From the NCBI RefSeq assembly GCF_040939455.1, contig NC_134120.1:56187001-56251000 (forward strand): a stretch of 64,000 nucleotides of DNA, read 5' to 3'. Origin of the DNA: Microcebus murinus. Taxonomy: Eukaryota; Chordata; Mammalia; Primates; Cheirogaleidae. How positions within the stretch are numbered: position 1 is the stretch's first letter; the number at the start of each line of letters is the position of its first letter. A program made the position numbers and the translations under genes. Of this stretch, positions 44,448 through 58,745 are shown one piece after another. The notes beneath the pieces are model-generated. The model was not told where the DNA came from. It ran no database searches and worked only from the letters and a program-made list of their open reading frames with translations.

Positions 44448-47309
44448 CTGTTAAAAAACAAAGAAAAATGCTTTAGGAATGCAATAAGCTATATGTACCT
44501 GACATAGCATGAAAATACCTCGTTTTTAGTATTCATGAGCTATTCCTATTTTAATCTAGCCTATTGTAGATGTTTTAATATTTCAACTACCCTTCTGTAT
44601 ATATAACTATATCTTTAAGTAATATATGTAGACATATATAATATACATATAATATATACATCCTAAAATCATATGTGGTTGCATGTATAAAATTGATGCT
44701 GACACTAAACAGAATATACCAGATGATCTACCAGTTCAAATATCTAGCTAATACTAAATCCTTTCACACCTATTAGAAACTTATGTTTTAATTGTCAATC
44801 AGCCCTAGTAAAAGCCTGCATTATTAAAATGCCAAGTATGTGGTAACATGTTGCTAAGTCTAGCTAAATGAATGAGTATTTTGTTTTTTACTAAATTTAG
44901 CATTAGTTACTCAGTTAGTATTGATATTATTGGGCAAATATTGAAATTGGAGATAGTTCAGCCATAAAAGTCACATATTATATAGTGAATTTCTGTAAGA
45001 TATATATTTCTGTCAAATTTCATTTATGGGAAATGTGATATTTCAAAGCTTTGTAATTAATCATTTACTTTGATATGACTTTATGAGATTTGTTAAATTT
45101 TGAAATGGTTTATTTTTTATGCTAATTTCTACTACATAACAGAATGTATCTGATTATATTAAAGACAAAATACACAAACATGATTCATTTAGAAATGTAT
45201 TTTGAGGTGTAATTTTCCTAAGAAAATACTACTAAATGTATAAAACTTTTACATGTTAAATGTTTCATACCTTTGTTTTTTTTGCATCTTTTATGTGTGA
45301 ACTTTCTTTCATTTTTATCTTACATTCTTCATTCAGTTAAAATATCTGCAATGACTGTATGTCCTTCAGTTGTAAAACCTGTCAGTACAATTATTGTTTA
45401 TCTCAATGCAAGTGCAAGCTTAGTGTATTTATGGATGCAGATTTTAAAGTAAGCTTAATAAAAATTAAACTAACTTTCTCCAATTTTATCAGAAAAAAAG
45501 TTATACTAAAACTTGCTGTGAGTATAGGTCTTTTTTTCTTAAGTCCAGGCAGATTTTTTTTGTAGTTAGCATTTGAAAGAAAAATTTCCTAAATGAAAAA
45601 GGGTTATGTCCCACTTAGAATGGTGGGACTTTCTAAAAATGTTTTAGCAGCCTTAGATTAAAATGTAAATTTCCAGTCTAAAGTATATAGAACTGAAAGC
45701 TTTTTAGATGTAAAATCAGACCAGCTGGATAGTCTTTTTTGGGTTAGGTTCTAGCTACCAAGTACCCCTCCTTCTTGCCCCATACCTGGCACATAAGCTA
45801 GAAATAACCACATCAATCCTCAGTTTAAAAATACCTGCTTTGCCCAATCAGAAATTTAATTGTAATTTTGGCAGCTGTTTGTAAACAGAACTAGGCACCT
45901 TCTAAAAGACTTCATATCCCATTGACACTTCATACCTCACCACTGACATCATAACTGAATCCAAACTGATTTTGTACATTTCTACATGAAAACTCAAGAA
46001 TCACACTTAACATTTTTTATTGCCAGTGTATGGACCTAACAGAAATGAGCAGAAACTATAGAATGGCAGCTTGTTGTCCTCTATAGAAAATGTTTTCTAA
46101 TAGAGATATGAAAATACTATAAGCTCTAAGATTTCTATTTTTTAAGAGACTAGAATCTGTAGAAAAAATTCATAAACAGAATGAGAAATTTGTATTTGAA
46201 GTTCACATTCTTTTTGGCGCTGCAATTCTGGGACACTACGCAGCATCCATCTAGTATTTACTTTACTTAACCTTTATTTTCCAGGATTGCATCTTGATAG
46301 AGACACGTGAAGAAAAGTGACATCATAGCACCTGCCATCCATGAATTGTTCTGTCTGCAATCATATGATCTTGTGATATGTTTACTTGGTCAGAGCAAGA
46401 TTTCATGGAAACTCTCTCTGTCTGTGGGTACTGGGGATGGATGCTGGGAAAAGTAGCTAGGAAGAAGAAAGAAGGGTATGGAATAGTTAGCCCAAAAAGG
46501 CTAGATGAGTAGATGCAAGAGAAGAGAAATCTCAAAGAACTGGTGAGATGTTGGTAGGTGGTGGGCTGAGGCTGGGGCTAGAGAGTCGGAGATTGGGCAC
46601 AGTGACAGCAAAGACTTTCACCAATGACGCATCAGTAGATGTTTACTAACTTCATTCTATCTTGAGAGATACCCACATAATTCCTAGTGTCTTCACAGTG
46701 GTCCTGGTCTAGCATTCAAATGGATTAAATAAAACTATTAATATTTTTAAAATGTGTTGGTCACTAAAAGCACTCACAATGACTACCTTAAATCCCTCCA
46801 TAGAAACCTATCTTTGCCTGAGAAGTATATGATGACACGGCTATGGAGCAGTGCATTCCAATTTATTGCTTATTTGGAAACAGAAAGATAAAGCATTTCT
46901 CTCCCATGTATTTGTAATATTCCTGTTTATCTTTGATCCCAGACCCAGCTCTACTGATAAAGTATACAGATGTATTTGGTAAGTGACTCGCCATCTCTGA
47001 GTGTTCAGTTCCTAATGAAATCTAATAAAGTTGGTGGCAGAGGTGTGAGGATATAAGTATGTGGAAAACAAAGGAAATTTTGGAGATCTTATCCTAAATA
47101 CTTAAGATCCTACAGACTTTTCTATTTCCCAAAGGATGGCTGAAGACAGTTCCAAGTGATGTCCAGTTCCAGGTAGATACATCAGATCCTTGGGGCACAC
47201 ACTCCTGCTTTGGTACCTGGTCTGTCTGCTTTGATATTTCATGGCCAACATTTCTGTCCATAGAACAAATTTTGTTTCTCTTCTTGGACAATTAAAATGC
47301 CAAGGGTGC

Positions 47310-48290
47310 TCTCCTTGTCCCTAGTTTCTCTCCCTGCCACATTGTGACCACTGCCAGAGTTGCCTTCCGAAAGCTCAGGTTCAGCATGCCACCTTCCACT
47401 TCCTATTTCTCATTCCCCCATTGCCTAGAGAAGAACCCCAAGTCCTAACAAAGTATCCCTGAGGTCTTCAGCAACCTGGTCTCCTCTTCTTTCTCCCAGG
47501 CATGTAAACTTGAGCTTCACTGGACTGTTTGGGGTTTACCATAAAATCTCAGTCCCTTTGGTCTTGCTATTCTTTGTCTTTTCAGTAGTTGTGACTTTTA
47601 TGGGGTCACCAAATCAAGAATGTACCAGGTGAGCTTTACCCACCCCCTGGCACAGAGGATCCAAGGACTAGGTGAGGCATGGCTTCATAGACTCTTTATC
47701 ATCTCTCAGGGTAACTTCAGCTCCCAACTCCACTGCATCCCATAATATGTACAATATGTATTCCTACTAGGTATGCTCAGTCATCCCAAAATATTGCAGG
47801 GGTCACTCAGAAGACCAGCTGTCTAGGATGCATAATTATATTACTTCCATGGCCTCATCTGAACCTTTATGCTAATTTACCACAATTGGTCTTTGCTGTA
47901 AGCATAGGTTCTTCTTCATTCTTCCTTTCCATCCAGATATGCTCTATAGTTAGTGTAAAACAGTACCCAAAATCCAATTTCCAACACACTTCACTCATGT
48001 TCCTTCTTTTACTCCATTTGTTGCTGGTAGTTAACAGCCTTGACATCACCAAGGTCTAGCTCCACAGGCACTATCTCTAAGAAACTTCTACGATTTCTCC
48101 TCATTAGAATCAATTTGCCTTATGCTCCACAACAATTGTATTTGTAGTTATAATTTGAATTTTCACTATTTGTAGTTTTTGTGTTTGTTGCACTGCCCAC
48201 TTTGATTCTAATTCCTTCGAAAAAGGGTGTATGTCTTTTTGTCATATACTGCTGTCTTTGTGGCAGTGCTTAGTGCATATTAATACAAGG
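47310..48290 (+). mobile_element. Probable L2 fragments, sense
   Basis: TTCAGCAACCTGGTCTCCTC near 47467 and TTTTTGTCATATACTGCTGT near 48235 resemble L2 3' region and terminus. The material between is poorly conserved, so this may be two fragments. Confidence 0.45.
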
Positions 48291-49284
48291 CTTTAAACGT
48301 AAGTTTATTTAATTGAATTAAATACATGAAGAATAAGTTATACCATGAAGTTATAGCAGGTGATCATGATGCTGATAAGAGTAGAGACTAAGGGATGGCA
48401 AAGCTCTTGCTTTTAAAAAAGAAAGAGAGAAAGAAGGGGATAGTAAGAAACTGTGGACACACAAGCACATTTTACAGTTTTTAGAGAAACACTGTTGCTG
48501 CTCAAACCCCAACATCCATGATTTTTGTGCTCTCAATTTGAGAAATAAGAACACAGAATAAGGGTGTAACAAAGGCAACAACAATAAGAAAACCACTTTA
48601 ACTTCTTTGAAGTATATCTTGGGCCCTATATAGCAGATGACTATTTCTGTTCTCTATTGGCTGCAAACAACAATCTTGAACTTTATCTTCTGAATGAACC
48701 AATATATAAATGTGGACTTAAGAGATAACGCTAGTTAGTTTTTAAAACTGAGAATCCAGATTTATAATTAAGAAACAATAAGAGATTTAAAAATCTAATA
48801 AGAACAAAATATGAAGCAGTCTGGAGGATTCCTTCAAGATCCTACAGCTGCACTCTACTCAAGTGACCGTGGGCAAACATTCATTCCATGTTTGTGGTGC
48901 TAGAGGGCATCACAGCCACAGGAAGTGTCCCTCATCACATCACTTGGATTATCCTCCCACTGTAGGGCCAAGTGTCCAGTTGATCTTCTCAGCATGGCTG
49001 GCCCTCTATGGACTCTTTACAGATGTCTATCCTGTTGCCCCATGGAGCACTTATTTTGCACTTTTTTCTCTCCCTCTGAAGCATTCATAACATCTGACAA
49101 CATATGGTGAGCATGAATTGGCAGGGAATTTGTTTCTACTTGCACATGTTGGCAGATTTACAAAATCTCCACCTGTTTTCAGGTTCACTCCAGATCACAT
49201 CTGCCTGGTCTCTAGTAATACAGAAACCCAGCCATTTGCAAAAAACACGTAATACTGAAAATAACAGCACACTTTTAAAACACT

Positions 49285-50476
<1,192 letters not shown>

Positions 50477-51489
50477 GTACACTTTTAATTTAGGCTTTTT
50501 TCCTCAAGAGATCAGAGTTCTAAGTCTAAAGCAAATTTTAATTTTTTTTAGGAAGCCAGGAAATATATTCAGTCCAACTAGCATAAAATGATTATTTGGA
50601 GGCAAATAATCCTTTAGAGAAAACATCTTTTAATAGTCTTTTCTTTTTTAACCTCACATCCTTTAATTGAAATAAATGGGGCACTGAATGTAGGAAGTAA
50701 TGGCAAAGGAAAATTGTGCAGAAGAGGCAGATGTTCCTCAGGAAGTTGGAGAATTTGAGTATAAAATACAGGCACGAGGTCAGAAACCAGACTCAAAAGA
50801 GAGGAGGCTTGTTGAAGCATGGCTTAGAAGTTTGTGCCTTGTCAGAACCCCAGAGTGATCAGTCAAATGCTATTTTCATACCAGTTTCCCTGGAAAGGGG
50901 CTTGGTGGCAGATCCCAAGCAGAGGATTTAGAAACTTCAGGACACAAAAGAAGCTAAGTGAATCAGTAGCCGTTATCAGTAATCAGTGAGACACATTCAT
51001 TTCTCGCCACTGAGTTTCCGGGAACAAGTAGCAAGCAGCCTTGAAGAGGGAGGAAATCTTGTTTCTAGAAGCAAGTCCTGGTTCAGAGGAAAGTGTAGAA
51101 CCTTTAGGATTAATTGTGTTTGAAGGTGTAATGCTAACAACCACTACTGCTACCCATAGATGGTCCTTGGGGATTTAAATCTTTAAGCAAACATGGGTAC
51201 CCCGCAGAAACTTGTAGAATGAATTGTGGGGCAAAATGGCCAGGCACTAAAAATTACCAACTTCTCTTTTTCTTTCAGCCCCTGCCCCTCCTTTCCCCAC
51301 CCTAATAGCCATAAATCTAATACCAACAAAACATGGATTTTATATTTAATGGATAAAAAAAATATGAAGATTCAGATGGCACATATTCTACTTAATATTA
51401 ATATATTGATTTTAAAACACAGCTTTGGAATTAAATTGCCTTAGCATGAACTCACAATAAACTTGCAAAAAATCAGAGGCTATAGGACT

Positions 51490-51665
51490 GAATGGAAAGA
51501 ATAGAAATATAGGCACAGATTCAAATCCTGCCTGTATTATTACCTATGTGACCTTGAGTATGACATTTAACAACTTTAAGCCTCAATTTCTTCATTTAGA
51601 AAATGAAGCTAGTAAATAATGTATCCTGAAGAGGAGTTGTGAAGATTAGAAATGATAGGCACAAA
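51490..51665 (+). mobile_element. MIR element
   Basis: GATTCAAATCCTGCCTGTAT, CTATGTGACCTTGAGTATGA and TTTCTTCATTTAGAAAATGA are in MIR order. Confidence 0.85.
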
Positions 51666-51713
51666 ACTTTTGAAAAACATCCCTGTCAGTTCAACTTAGA
51701 ACTGTTGACATGG

Positions 51714-52343
51714 GTGGGGCCTTTTGGCTGGAGCCACCATCTTCCAGTAATGCACCAAAACAACCAACACAAAGGGAAAGAGGAGAGGCGCTAATACCTG
51801 TTCTCTAGGCCTTTTAGAGAACATGGTGTTGCTCCTTCGGCCATAAAAATGGGAATCTATTAATATAAGAAAGACGATATTGTAGATATCAAGGGAATGA
51901 GTCCTGCTCAAAAAGGCATGCCCCACAGATGTCACCATGGCAACACTGGAAGAGTCTACACTGTTACCTAGCATGCTGTTGGCATTATTGTAAATAAACA
52001 AACAAGTTAGGGTAAGATTCTTGCCAGGAGAATCAATGTGTGTATTGAGCATATTAAGCACTATAAGAGCCAAGACAGCTTCCTGAAACATGTGAAGAAA
52101 AAGAAGGAAGCCAAAGAGAAAGGTACCTGGGTTCAACTGAAGCACCAACCTGCTCCACCCAGAGCAGCACATTTTGTGAGAACCAAAAGGAGTATGACCT
52201 GCTGAAACTCATTCCCTATGAATTCACAGCACAGTAGGCATAGCACACTTTGTGAGGCGCAGGGTAAAGAGTCTGAGGTGCCAGAACCTGTTCCTTACGA
52301 ATTAATGGGAAATAAAAGACTCCTGGACTGTATAAAAAAAAAA
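51714..52343 (+). pseudogene. RPL21: RPL21 processed pseudogene with doubled 3' end
   Basis: An intronless copy of the ribosomal protein L21 mRNA. It includes 5' untranslated wording (CCATCTTCCAGTAAT), AACACAAAGGGAAAGAGGAG, AAAAAGGCATGCCCCACAGA, AGGTACCTGGGTTCAACTGA, the 3' untranslated end and an A tail. The start codon is lost. Small insertions (near 51850 and 51990), a 12-base deletion near 52100 and stops rule out function. Flanking imperfect 15-bp duplications (51699-51713 and 52344-52358, 13 of 15 identical) show insertion by L1 machinery. The last coding part occurs twice: 52165-52239 and again, diverged, at 52240-52320. Confidence 0.95.
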
Positions 52344-52486
52344 GAATTGTTGAAATGGAGTTTGAAAATGTCCTATTTAAAACTGTTTTGGATTGTAAGC
52401 TAGATGGTCACTAGATTTCTTGTGTGATAGCTATTAACTTCTCTTTTGTATAAAAGTACAGATGTACATAGTTCAAAAGTTACATA

Positions 52487-52491
<5 letters not shown>

Positions 52492-52531
<40 letters not shown>
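52492..52531. repeat. (TG)n(TA)n microsatellite
   Basis: About nine TG units followed by about 15 TA units. Confidence 0.95.
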
Positions 52532-52533
<2 letters not shown>

Positions 52534-52647
52534 GATATATCTTTTGTTTGGACAGCAATGTTCCTAGGTAATATTTGTGGGTGCTCTTATTGGGGAACAA
52601 ATGGAGAACAATCTCTTACTGGTAACTTAAAGTTAAAATCTGAATAT

Positions 52648-53061
52648 TTATGTGTACTTTCTTCTCCAAGAAAAACAATTCCAAAATTCTGCCCAGTTAT
52701 ACAGCTCACCGGTTGGGTTGCTGGGCGTGCTTCGTCGGTTCCTACAGTTCAGGCTAGCTCCTCCCAGGCCCACACAATTGACCCGATATGCTGCAGTGGT
52801 GTAGTAACACCTTAAGTGCTCCCAAGACTTCCACTTGGAAACAGGGGCACACACCACAGGCACTAGGCTGCAGTTATGATCAAATATCACTAGACAGGAA
52901 CTGGGAAGACTTCCTGCCTGGTGCTGGACCTTCCGCTGGCTCTCATGACCCATTGCTTTGATCTCTGCCAGTCGGAATCCTGTCCATTTCCAGACACATC
53001 TTGTGGGATATGTGTGGTTGACATTTTGGTGTCCCACAACAGTGGTATATGCATTTCCCAT
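52648..53061 (-). other. Unassigned 137-codon open frame
   Basis: A minus-strand open frame reading MGNAYTTVVGHQNVNHTYPT at its start. I do not recognise the product. There are no flanking splice sites or promoter that I can support, and it lies beside a retropseudogene, so a decayed repeat or chance frame is as likely as a gene. Confidence 0.2.
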
Positions 53062-53514
53062 GCTCAGAGTTACAACAGTGGCAGCCCTAAGAGTAGCTTT
53101 ACTAAAAATTGTACACTAAGCAATTGGAGTTATCAATCAATAATTAAAGATTTTAGATTTCAGTTTTATCATCATGGCAAAAAATAAAGCTGAGGACATA
53201 AGTGTTGCAAATGTATTCCAAAGAGACCAATGGGAAGAACTTGAAACTGCCTCTGTGATTAGATTTTAACAGTGCTCTATCAATGTTTAACATGCCACTG
53301 AACAAAAAGTCAAAGATGGACAGTTCTGGGTTGGGCGACTCTGCACAGTCCCGCAGGCGGTTTTCTCTTTTCCCTTCTGCTGTTCTCAGGACACTGTTGG
53401 CAGCCACCTTCGTGGCTTTTTCTCTCATAGTCACAAGAAAATGCTGCAGCTTCTCACATAAAATCTTCACAAAACTTCATTGAGAAATGGAGAAAAGGTG
53501 AATCTCATTTCAAG

Positions 53515-54560
53515 AGCTTTTTTTTCTAAATTTCTATCTGGAATCATTTTCCTTTAGTCTGAAGAACATCGTTTACCAGTTTATATAGTGCAGGGCTGCT
53601 AGTGCTGAATTCTCTGTTTTTGTGGTCTAAGAATATCTGTATTTGATCTTCATTGTTTTCCACCTACATCTTTAGATGTGAAATTGTAAGTTCATAGTTT
53701 TGGTTTTTTTTCTTTCAAAAGCAATTTTAATAATATTGTCCTATTGCTTTTTGTCTGGCATCATTTCTGGTTAGAAAAGTGCGATAATTCTCACCATTGC
53801 TCCCTTGCACATAATGTGTTTTTTTATTTGGCTGTTTTTAATGTTTTTGTCTATCACTGGTATTCCAAAATTTAATTGTATTGTGCTTTGATGGAACTCC
53901 ATGTTTTTTAGATTGGGGTCTGTTGAATTCTTGGATCTGAAAATTTATATTTTCCATAGTATTTGGAAAACATTTGGCCATTATTTACTAAAATATATTT
54001 TTCTGTGTTCACATTTTTCTGAGACTCCAGTGACATCTGTGTTAAACCTTTGAAATTATCCTATAGGTTATTGTGGCTCTGTTTTTTTGTTTTGTTTTGT
54101 TTTCTCAATTTATTTTCTCTCTGTGCTTTGATCTGGGTAGCTTCTATCACCCTATCTTCAAGTTCATCAATCTTTTCTTCTGAGTGTCTAATTTTGCTCT
54201 TAAGCCCATTGAGTGAATTTTTAAATATCAGCTGTGTTTTTTAAAGCTCTCTTAGTTCCATTTGTTCTCTTTATCAGTTATTTTTTATACATTATTTTTG
54301 TCTTCATTATGTTCATGTTCTTTAGTCTGGAAAATATTTTAAAGAGCTGTTTTTAAAGAGTTTGCTATTTCTAGGTCAGTTTTCATTGATTGAGTTATTT
54401 CTTGCTTTTTTTTTCACAAGTCTAAAAATTTTCAACTGGTTGCTGGATGTCATTATTTTTACCTTATTGAGTGTCTAGATTTTGTTGTCCTTCTTTAAAG
54501 AGTGTTGAATTTTGTTTTGGCGGGAAGTTAAGTTACTTGCATATCAGCTTTATCCTAGCC
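53515..54560 (-). mobile_element. Old L1/HAL1-like fragment, antisense
   Basis: T-rich sequence with wording seen in reversed old L1 ORF1 or HAL1 regions: TTCAAGTTCATCAATCTTTT, CTTCTGAGTGTCTAATTTTG and AACTGGTTGCTGGATGTCAT. Family assignment is tentative. Confidence 0.55.
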
Positions 54561-55879
54561 AGCTTGTTTTTGTGTTTTGATATGTTGCATCTAGAATAGC
54601 CTTTATGGTATGACTAGCTTAGCCCCAGTAGAGCAGAAGTCTCTTCATTGTGGCCAGAACTATGTTATCTCGGCCCTAAATGAACTCGGAGAGTTACTGA
54701 GTTTATAGTTCCTCAATATTTTTTTCTGTTCCCAGCAGTTTTGCTTTGCCTGACTTCATGGAGTCCCACCCTATGAATGCACAGCTCAGCATTCAGCTAA
54801 AGGATTGGGTGACCCCATGCAGATTTCTGGAGCTCTGTCTTTGCCTAACTTCCTCCTCTCCATGACCCTGTGCCACAAACTTCAGCCCCTACAGCCTCTC
54901 CAAATTCTGATCTCCATTTCTTCAGCTCAGCAAAATTGCCATGCTAGACTTGGATTCCCTTTCCCATATGATGTGCAATAAATGGTACCAGGTAGAAAGC
55001 TGGAGTAATTATAGAGCTTATCCTGCATGTTCCCTTTCCTTCAGGCATCATAATCCTACACTTCCAATTGCTCCATGTCTGAAAACAGTTGTTTGATGTA
55101 TGATGTCTAGTTTTCTCTTTGATTATGGGGAGGAAGGCTAGTGAAGTACACTTCACGTATCTTAACACTTGCCAATATGCACACATACTTGCATAATCAT
55201 CGTCTACCTACCTACCACCTAGATGTAGAATGTTCTGGTTAACAGAAAAATTTTATCATAGGTTTACTCTATATAAACACAATCTAAATAATAAATATGT
55301 GATTTGTGAACAGCCCATACATGAAAATGAATGATTGTACCTTAACTCATTTTCTCTCTTCTTACTTCATTTCAGATACAATCTAGAAGTTTTCCAGGTT
55401 GCTGGCATAAGGAAATATGAATCCTACATCCCTGCTGCCACCTTCTCCATCTACTGTGAGGAGAGGGATTCTACTAACATCACAGACTTTCTTCTTTCCT
55501 GTCTCTGTCCTCTTTCATGTCCTCACACATGTCCTCTTTCATCTTCTAAACTTCCATCTTTCTTGAATTCTCACCAAAGAATCTCAGAAAAATTCCTTCT
55601 TATCTTTTTATTCTCTTTTCATATTATTTATAAATCCAGAAGTGATTTAAATCATTAATTATAAATGCAATAGTGCTAATATAAGTATAAAATCAAAGTT
55701 ACACATTTTTTAATGAAAATAGACTTAATAACACATTCCTTACAACACATTCCCTGCCTTAGTCTCTAAGGCCAGAGTTTCATCTCATCCCCTGAGTACC
55801 AAAGTGCTGTGTGCTCAGTGTCTGGTGGATGCTTCTTGATGCTTAAATGAGTTCAGTGTATGCTGAGATCAGCAAGAGA

Positions 55880-56290
55880 GAGGCAGGAACGCACAGGTGG
55901 ACTTGTTTTCATGAACAGGAATGGGTGTGCCTTCTCTGTCTGGCCTTCAGGGACTCAGCCCCACGCTCTTCCTCCATGCTCCCCAAATGAAGTGTCATCA
56001 CTCCCCCAAGACCTCTCATTCAGAGCCATCTCACAGCAGTTTCTCAGGTCCTTCCTTCGCTCTTGCTTGAAATTCCCTCCTCTCTCCCTAACAAGCTTTG
56101 CTGTGGGTTCATGCTGCTGCCTCCTCCAGGAAGCCTTCCCACAGTAAGTCGTGTCCTCACTGGGCTCTCTCCTCCCAACCTCTTACTCCTTACTTACCTC
56201 AGGTGATGGGCACTCCCTTACATTGTTATGGTCATTTGTGATGTTCAATGTAAGTTCCTTCACTTGCCTTAGCTTATGTGATTGATATTA
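55880..56290 (+). mobile_element. L2 fragment, sense
   Basis: CCTCCAGGAAGCCTTCCCAC followed by a diverged 3' region is typical of L2. Confidence 0.6.
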
Positions 56291-56304
56291 ATTTAATACT
56301 TCTA

Positions 56305-56604
56305 GCCAGGCACAGTGGCTCAAGCCTGTAATCTTGGCACTCTGTGAGGCTGAGGTGGGAGGATAACTTGAGCTCAGGAGTTCAAGACCAGCCTGAGCAA
56401 GAGTGAGACCCTGTCTCTACTAAAAATAGAAAAAATTAGCAGGGCATGGTGGTGCACGCCTGTAGACCCAGCAACTCAGGGAGGCTGAGGCAGGAGGACC
56501 CCTTGAGCCCAGGAGTTTGAAGTTGCAGTGAGCTATAATGACGCCACTGCACTCTAGCGGGGGTGACAGACAAGATTCTGTCTCAAATAAATAAATAAAT
56601 AATA
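56305..56604 (+). mobile_element. Alu-like SINE with AAAT-repeat tail
   Basis: Starts AGCCAGGCACAGTGGCTCAA, has two arms, and ends TGACAGACAAGATTCTGTCT followed by an (AAAT)n tail. No clear target-site duplication was found. Confidence 0.93.
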
Positions 56605-56694
56605 TTTCCATGTGTACAGAACTCATCTTCTCAAAGATCCCCGAACTTCTCTTAAAAACAGGGTTTATAATTTATGCTTCTTTGCATCACACAG

Positions 56695-56893
56695 AGCATT
56701 TAAATCTGTTTCTCAAAGTGGGATGTTTTTAGATCACCTGGAGAAGCTGTTACAATGCTTGTTCCCAGATCCCAGCTCTAGGTATTCTGTGCTCCTAAGT
56801 CTGGGTGGGGCCCAGGATAAGCTTTTTTCAAACTACCCCTCTGGCCCCCAGTGCCTGTGATTCCCATGCTAACAAAGTTTGAAAAGCACTGAT
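56695..56893 (+). mobile_element. MER5-like hAT element
   Basis: TTTCTCAAAGTGGGATG at the left and AACAAAGTTTGAAAAGCACTG at the right form inverted ends. GGTGGGGCCCAGGATAAGC in the middle is typical. Confidence 0.78.
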
Positions 56894-57837
56894 TAGCTCA
56901 GTGTTAGTCATAAAACAATGCTGAACACATCCAATCCAGAACATTTCTAATTTCCCTTTAGAATTGGGAGGAAGGGAGGGTCCACATGAAGGACAGGGGA
57001 CCATATGTTCACAAGTTATAATGCAGGTGTTTTAGTTATTTTATGGAGGCTCAAACAGACTCTATGATCCACATGAGTAAGGTGGATATGAATTTGAGAG
57101 ACAAGGATGCTTGTGTGCAGAGAGGCCAAGTAATAAGTGATTTACCCAAAGTCCACAGCATCCAGTGGGTAGCTGAGCAACATTTGAACAGAGACACAAT
57201 TGCCCCATGGAGATGGGAGCAGTATGTTGTTTACTTCAGGAAGAACAGAGAAAGTAAGTGGTTAATAATAGTATTTATTTAATGATTGAACAAAAGCAGG
57301 CAGGAACTACCTAGGCAACTTAAAGTTCTGTAATTCCACCAATTCCCTCAGTAGCAGACAAATGGGGCTCCACCTGCCCAGGGTAGTGTGCTGTGCAGTG
57401 CGGCAGCCTGTGGCTTCTTGTACAACTGAAAAACATGTTAAAATGACAATTCTTTGGCTCCAGCCCTGGAAATTCTGGATTTCCAAGTCAGGAGAATGTT
57501 GCCATCATCTCATAAGTGGCATGTGGTGAATGCCTGAGGGCTCGGAGAACGTGGCCCAGGGTAACAGGTGTCCAAGGTATGTCAGTGGCCCCACAAGGAT
57601 GAAAGACAGTGCTAAGGCTCAGGGATTCACTTATTTTTCTTATGTTCTCTTCTCCTTGGATACCGCCCAAGCCACTATGACACCTGCAGCCTCGCCCTCT
57701 CCAGTTAAACTCACCTGGGGATTTTCTAAAGCACCACTGCTGGGGCCCTGCCCCTGACCCACCTGGATATCCTGGGGTTAGGGCTGAAGGTGGCAGAACA
57801 CATACAAAGCTCCCCAGTGAGTTCTTATATAATATTT

Positions 57838-57870
57838 TTATTCTCAACTCTAATCAAGAGTTGAGAATAA
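57838..57870. repeat. Perfect 14-bp inverted repeat with 5-base loop
   Basis: TTATTCTCAACTCT, loop AATCA, then the exact reverse complement. Able to form a hairpin on either strand; no function known. Confidence 0.97.
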
Positions 57871-58299
57871 CCATCTGTGACTATGGTTAGTACAGGGCGA
57901 GCTACAATACAAATTGTACATGAATGAGGCAAGTTGTGAAGACATCACCTCACAGAGGCTCCAAGAGCCAGTGTTACTATTGCAATCTGTGTGTACCCTC
58001 AGGCTTAAGGCATACCTTTGAAGCTTCTCAGATCTCTACAAAGACACTTCCTTCTTTCCCCTCAGCTTCTGGTCAAATATGCTTTCTTTCTAATTTGGAG
58101 CCTCAGGCCTTTGCTTACAAAAATGCACGGCCAAGTCCTTTGTTTGGAAAACTCATTACTTTGCTCTTTCCCTAAAGCCAAGGTTTCCTTTGTCAACACA
58201 TCCCTGGTCCTGAATCACATTCTTTCTAATCTTTGTCTTTTCTGCTTTTCTACAGAGCACAGAACCTTTCCTCTCAGTAGGAAAGCAGGATAGAGGAGT

Positions 58300-58440
58300 G
58301 GTTCAGAATATGGCTTCAGAGTTAGATCTGAGTTCAAACTCTGGCTGTGCCACTTCTATCATGTGACAGGGTGAATAACCTAGCTATACTCAATTTTCTT
58401 ATCTTTACAATGGGCATAATGAAATAGACCCTAGGTCCAC
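58300..58440 (+). mobile_element. MIR element, 5' part (split)
   Basis: TCTGAGTTCAAACTCTGGCT, TGCCACTTCTATCATGTGAC and TTCTTATCTTTACAATGGGC in MIR order. It resumes at about 58664-58745 after a hAT insertion. Confidence 0.85.
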
Positions 58441-58662
58441 ATGCCACATGTGGGCCGCCAAGGACATTTATCTGGCCCACCAAGGACATTTATCTGGCCC
58501 GTCGGGTGTTTTTGCCGCTGCTGCCTGTCTTGCTTAGCAGCTGACTCGTCCTGGGCCCACAGTGCGCATGTGTGGAATGTGCGCCGCACTCTCCAAGGGC
58601 CCTCCAGCGGTCTGAGGGACAGCGAACTGGCCTCTGTTTAAAAAGTTTGAGGACCCCTGCTA
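58441..58662 (-). mobile_element. hAT-type DNA transposon inserted in MIR
   Basis: The right end AAAAAGTTTGAGGACCCCTG is a hAT terminal repeat. The interior has TGTGGGCCGCCAAGG and a 25-base tandem duplication around 58456-58505. The left terminal repeat is decayed. Confidence 0.72.
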
Positions 58663-58663
58663 G

Positions 58664-58745
58664 AGTTGTTGGGAGGATTAAGTGAATGAACTAGCTAGCA
58701 CCTGACAATACTAAGTGCCCAATAAGCCTCACCTGTCATAACTGT
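58664..58745 (+). mobile_element. MIR element, 3' part (split)
   Basis: GTTGTTGGGAGGATTAAGTG continues the MIR interrupted at 58440. Confidence 0.8.

Noticed and set aside
51696..52172. Minus-strand open frame of 158 codons
   Set aside because: Antisense of the RPL21 processed pseudogene; it has no independent support.
52400..52600. Short frames with Tyr-Ile and Thr-His runs
   Set aside because: Translated TA/TG microsatellite.
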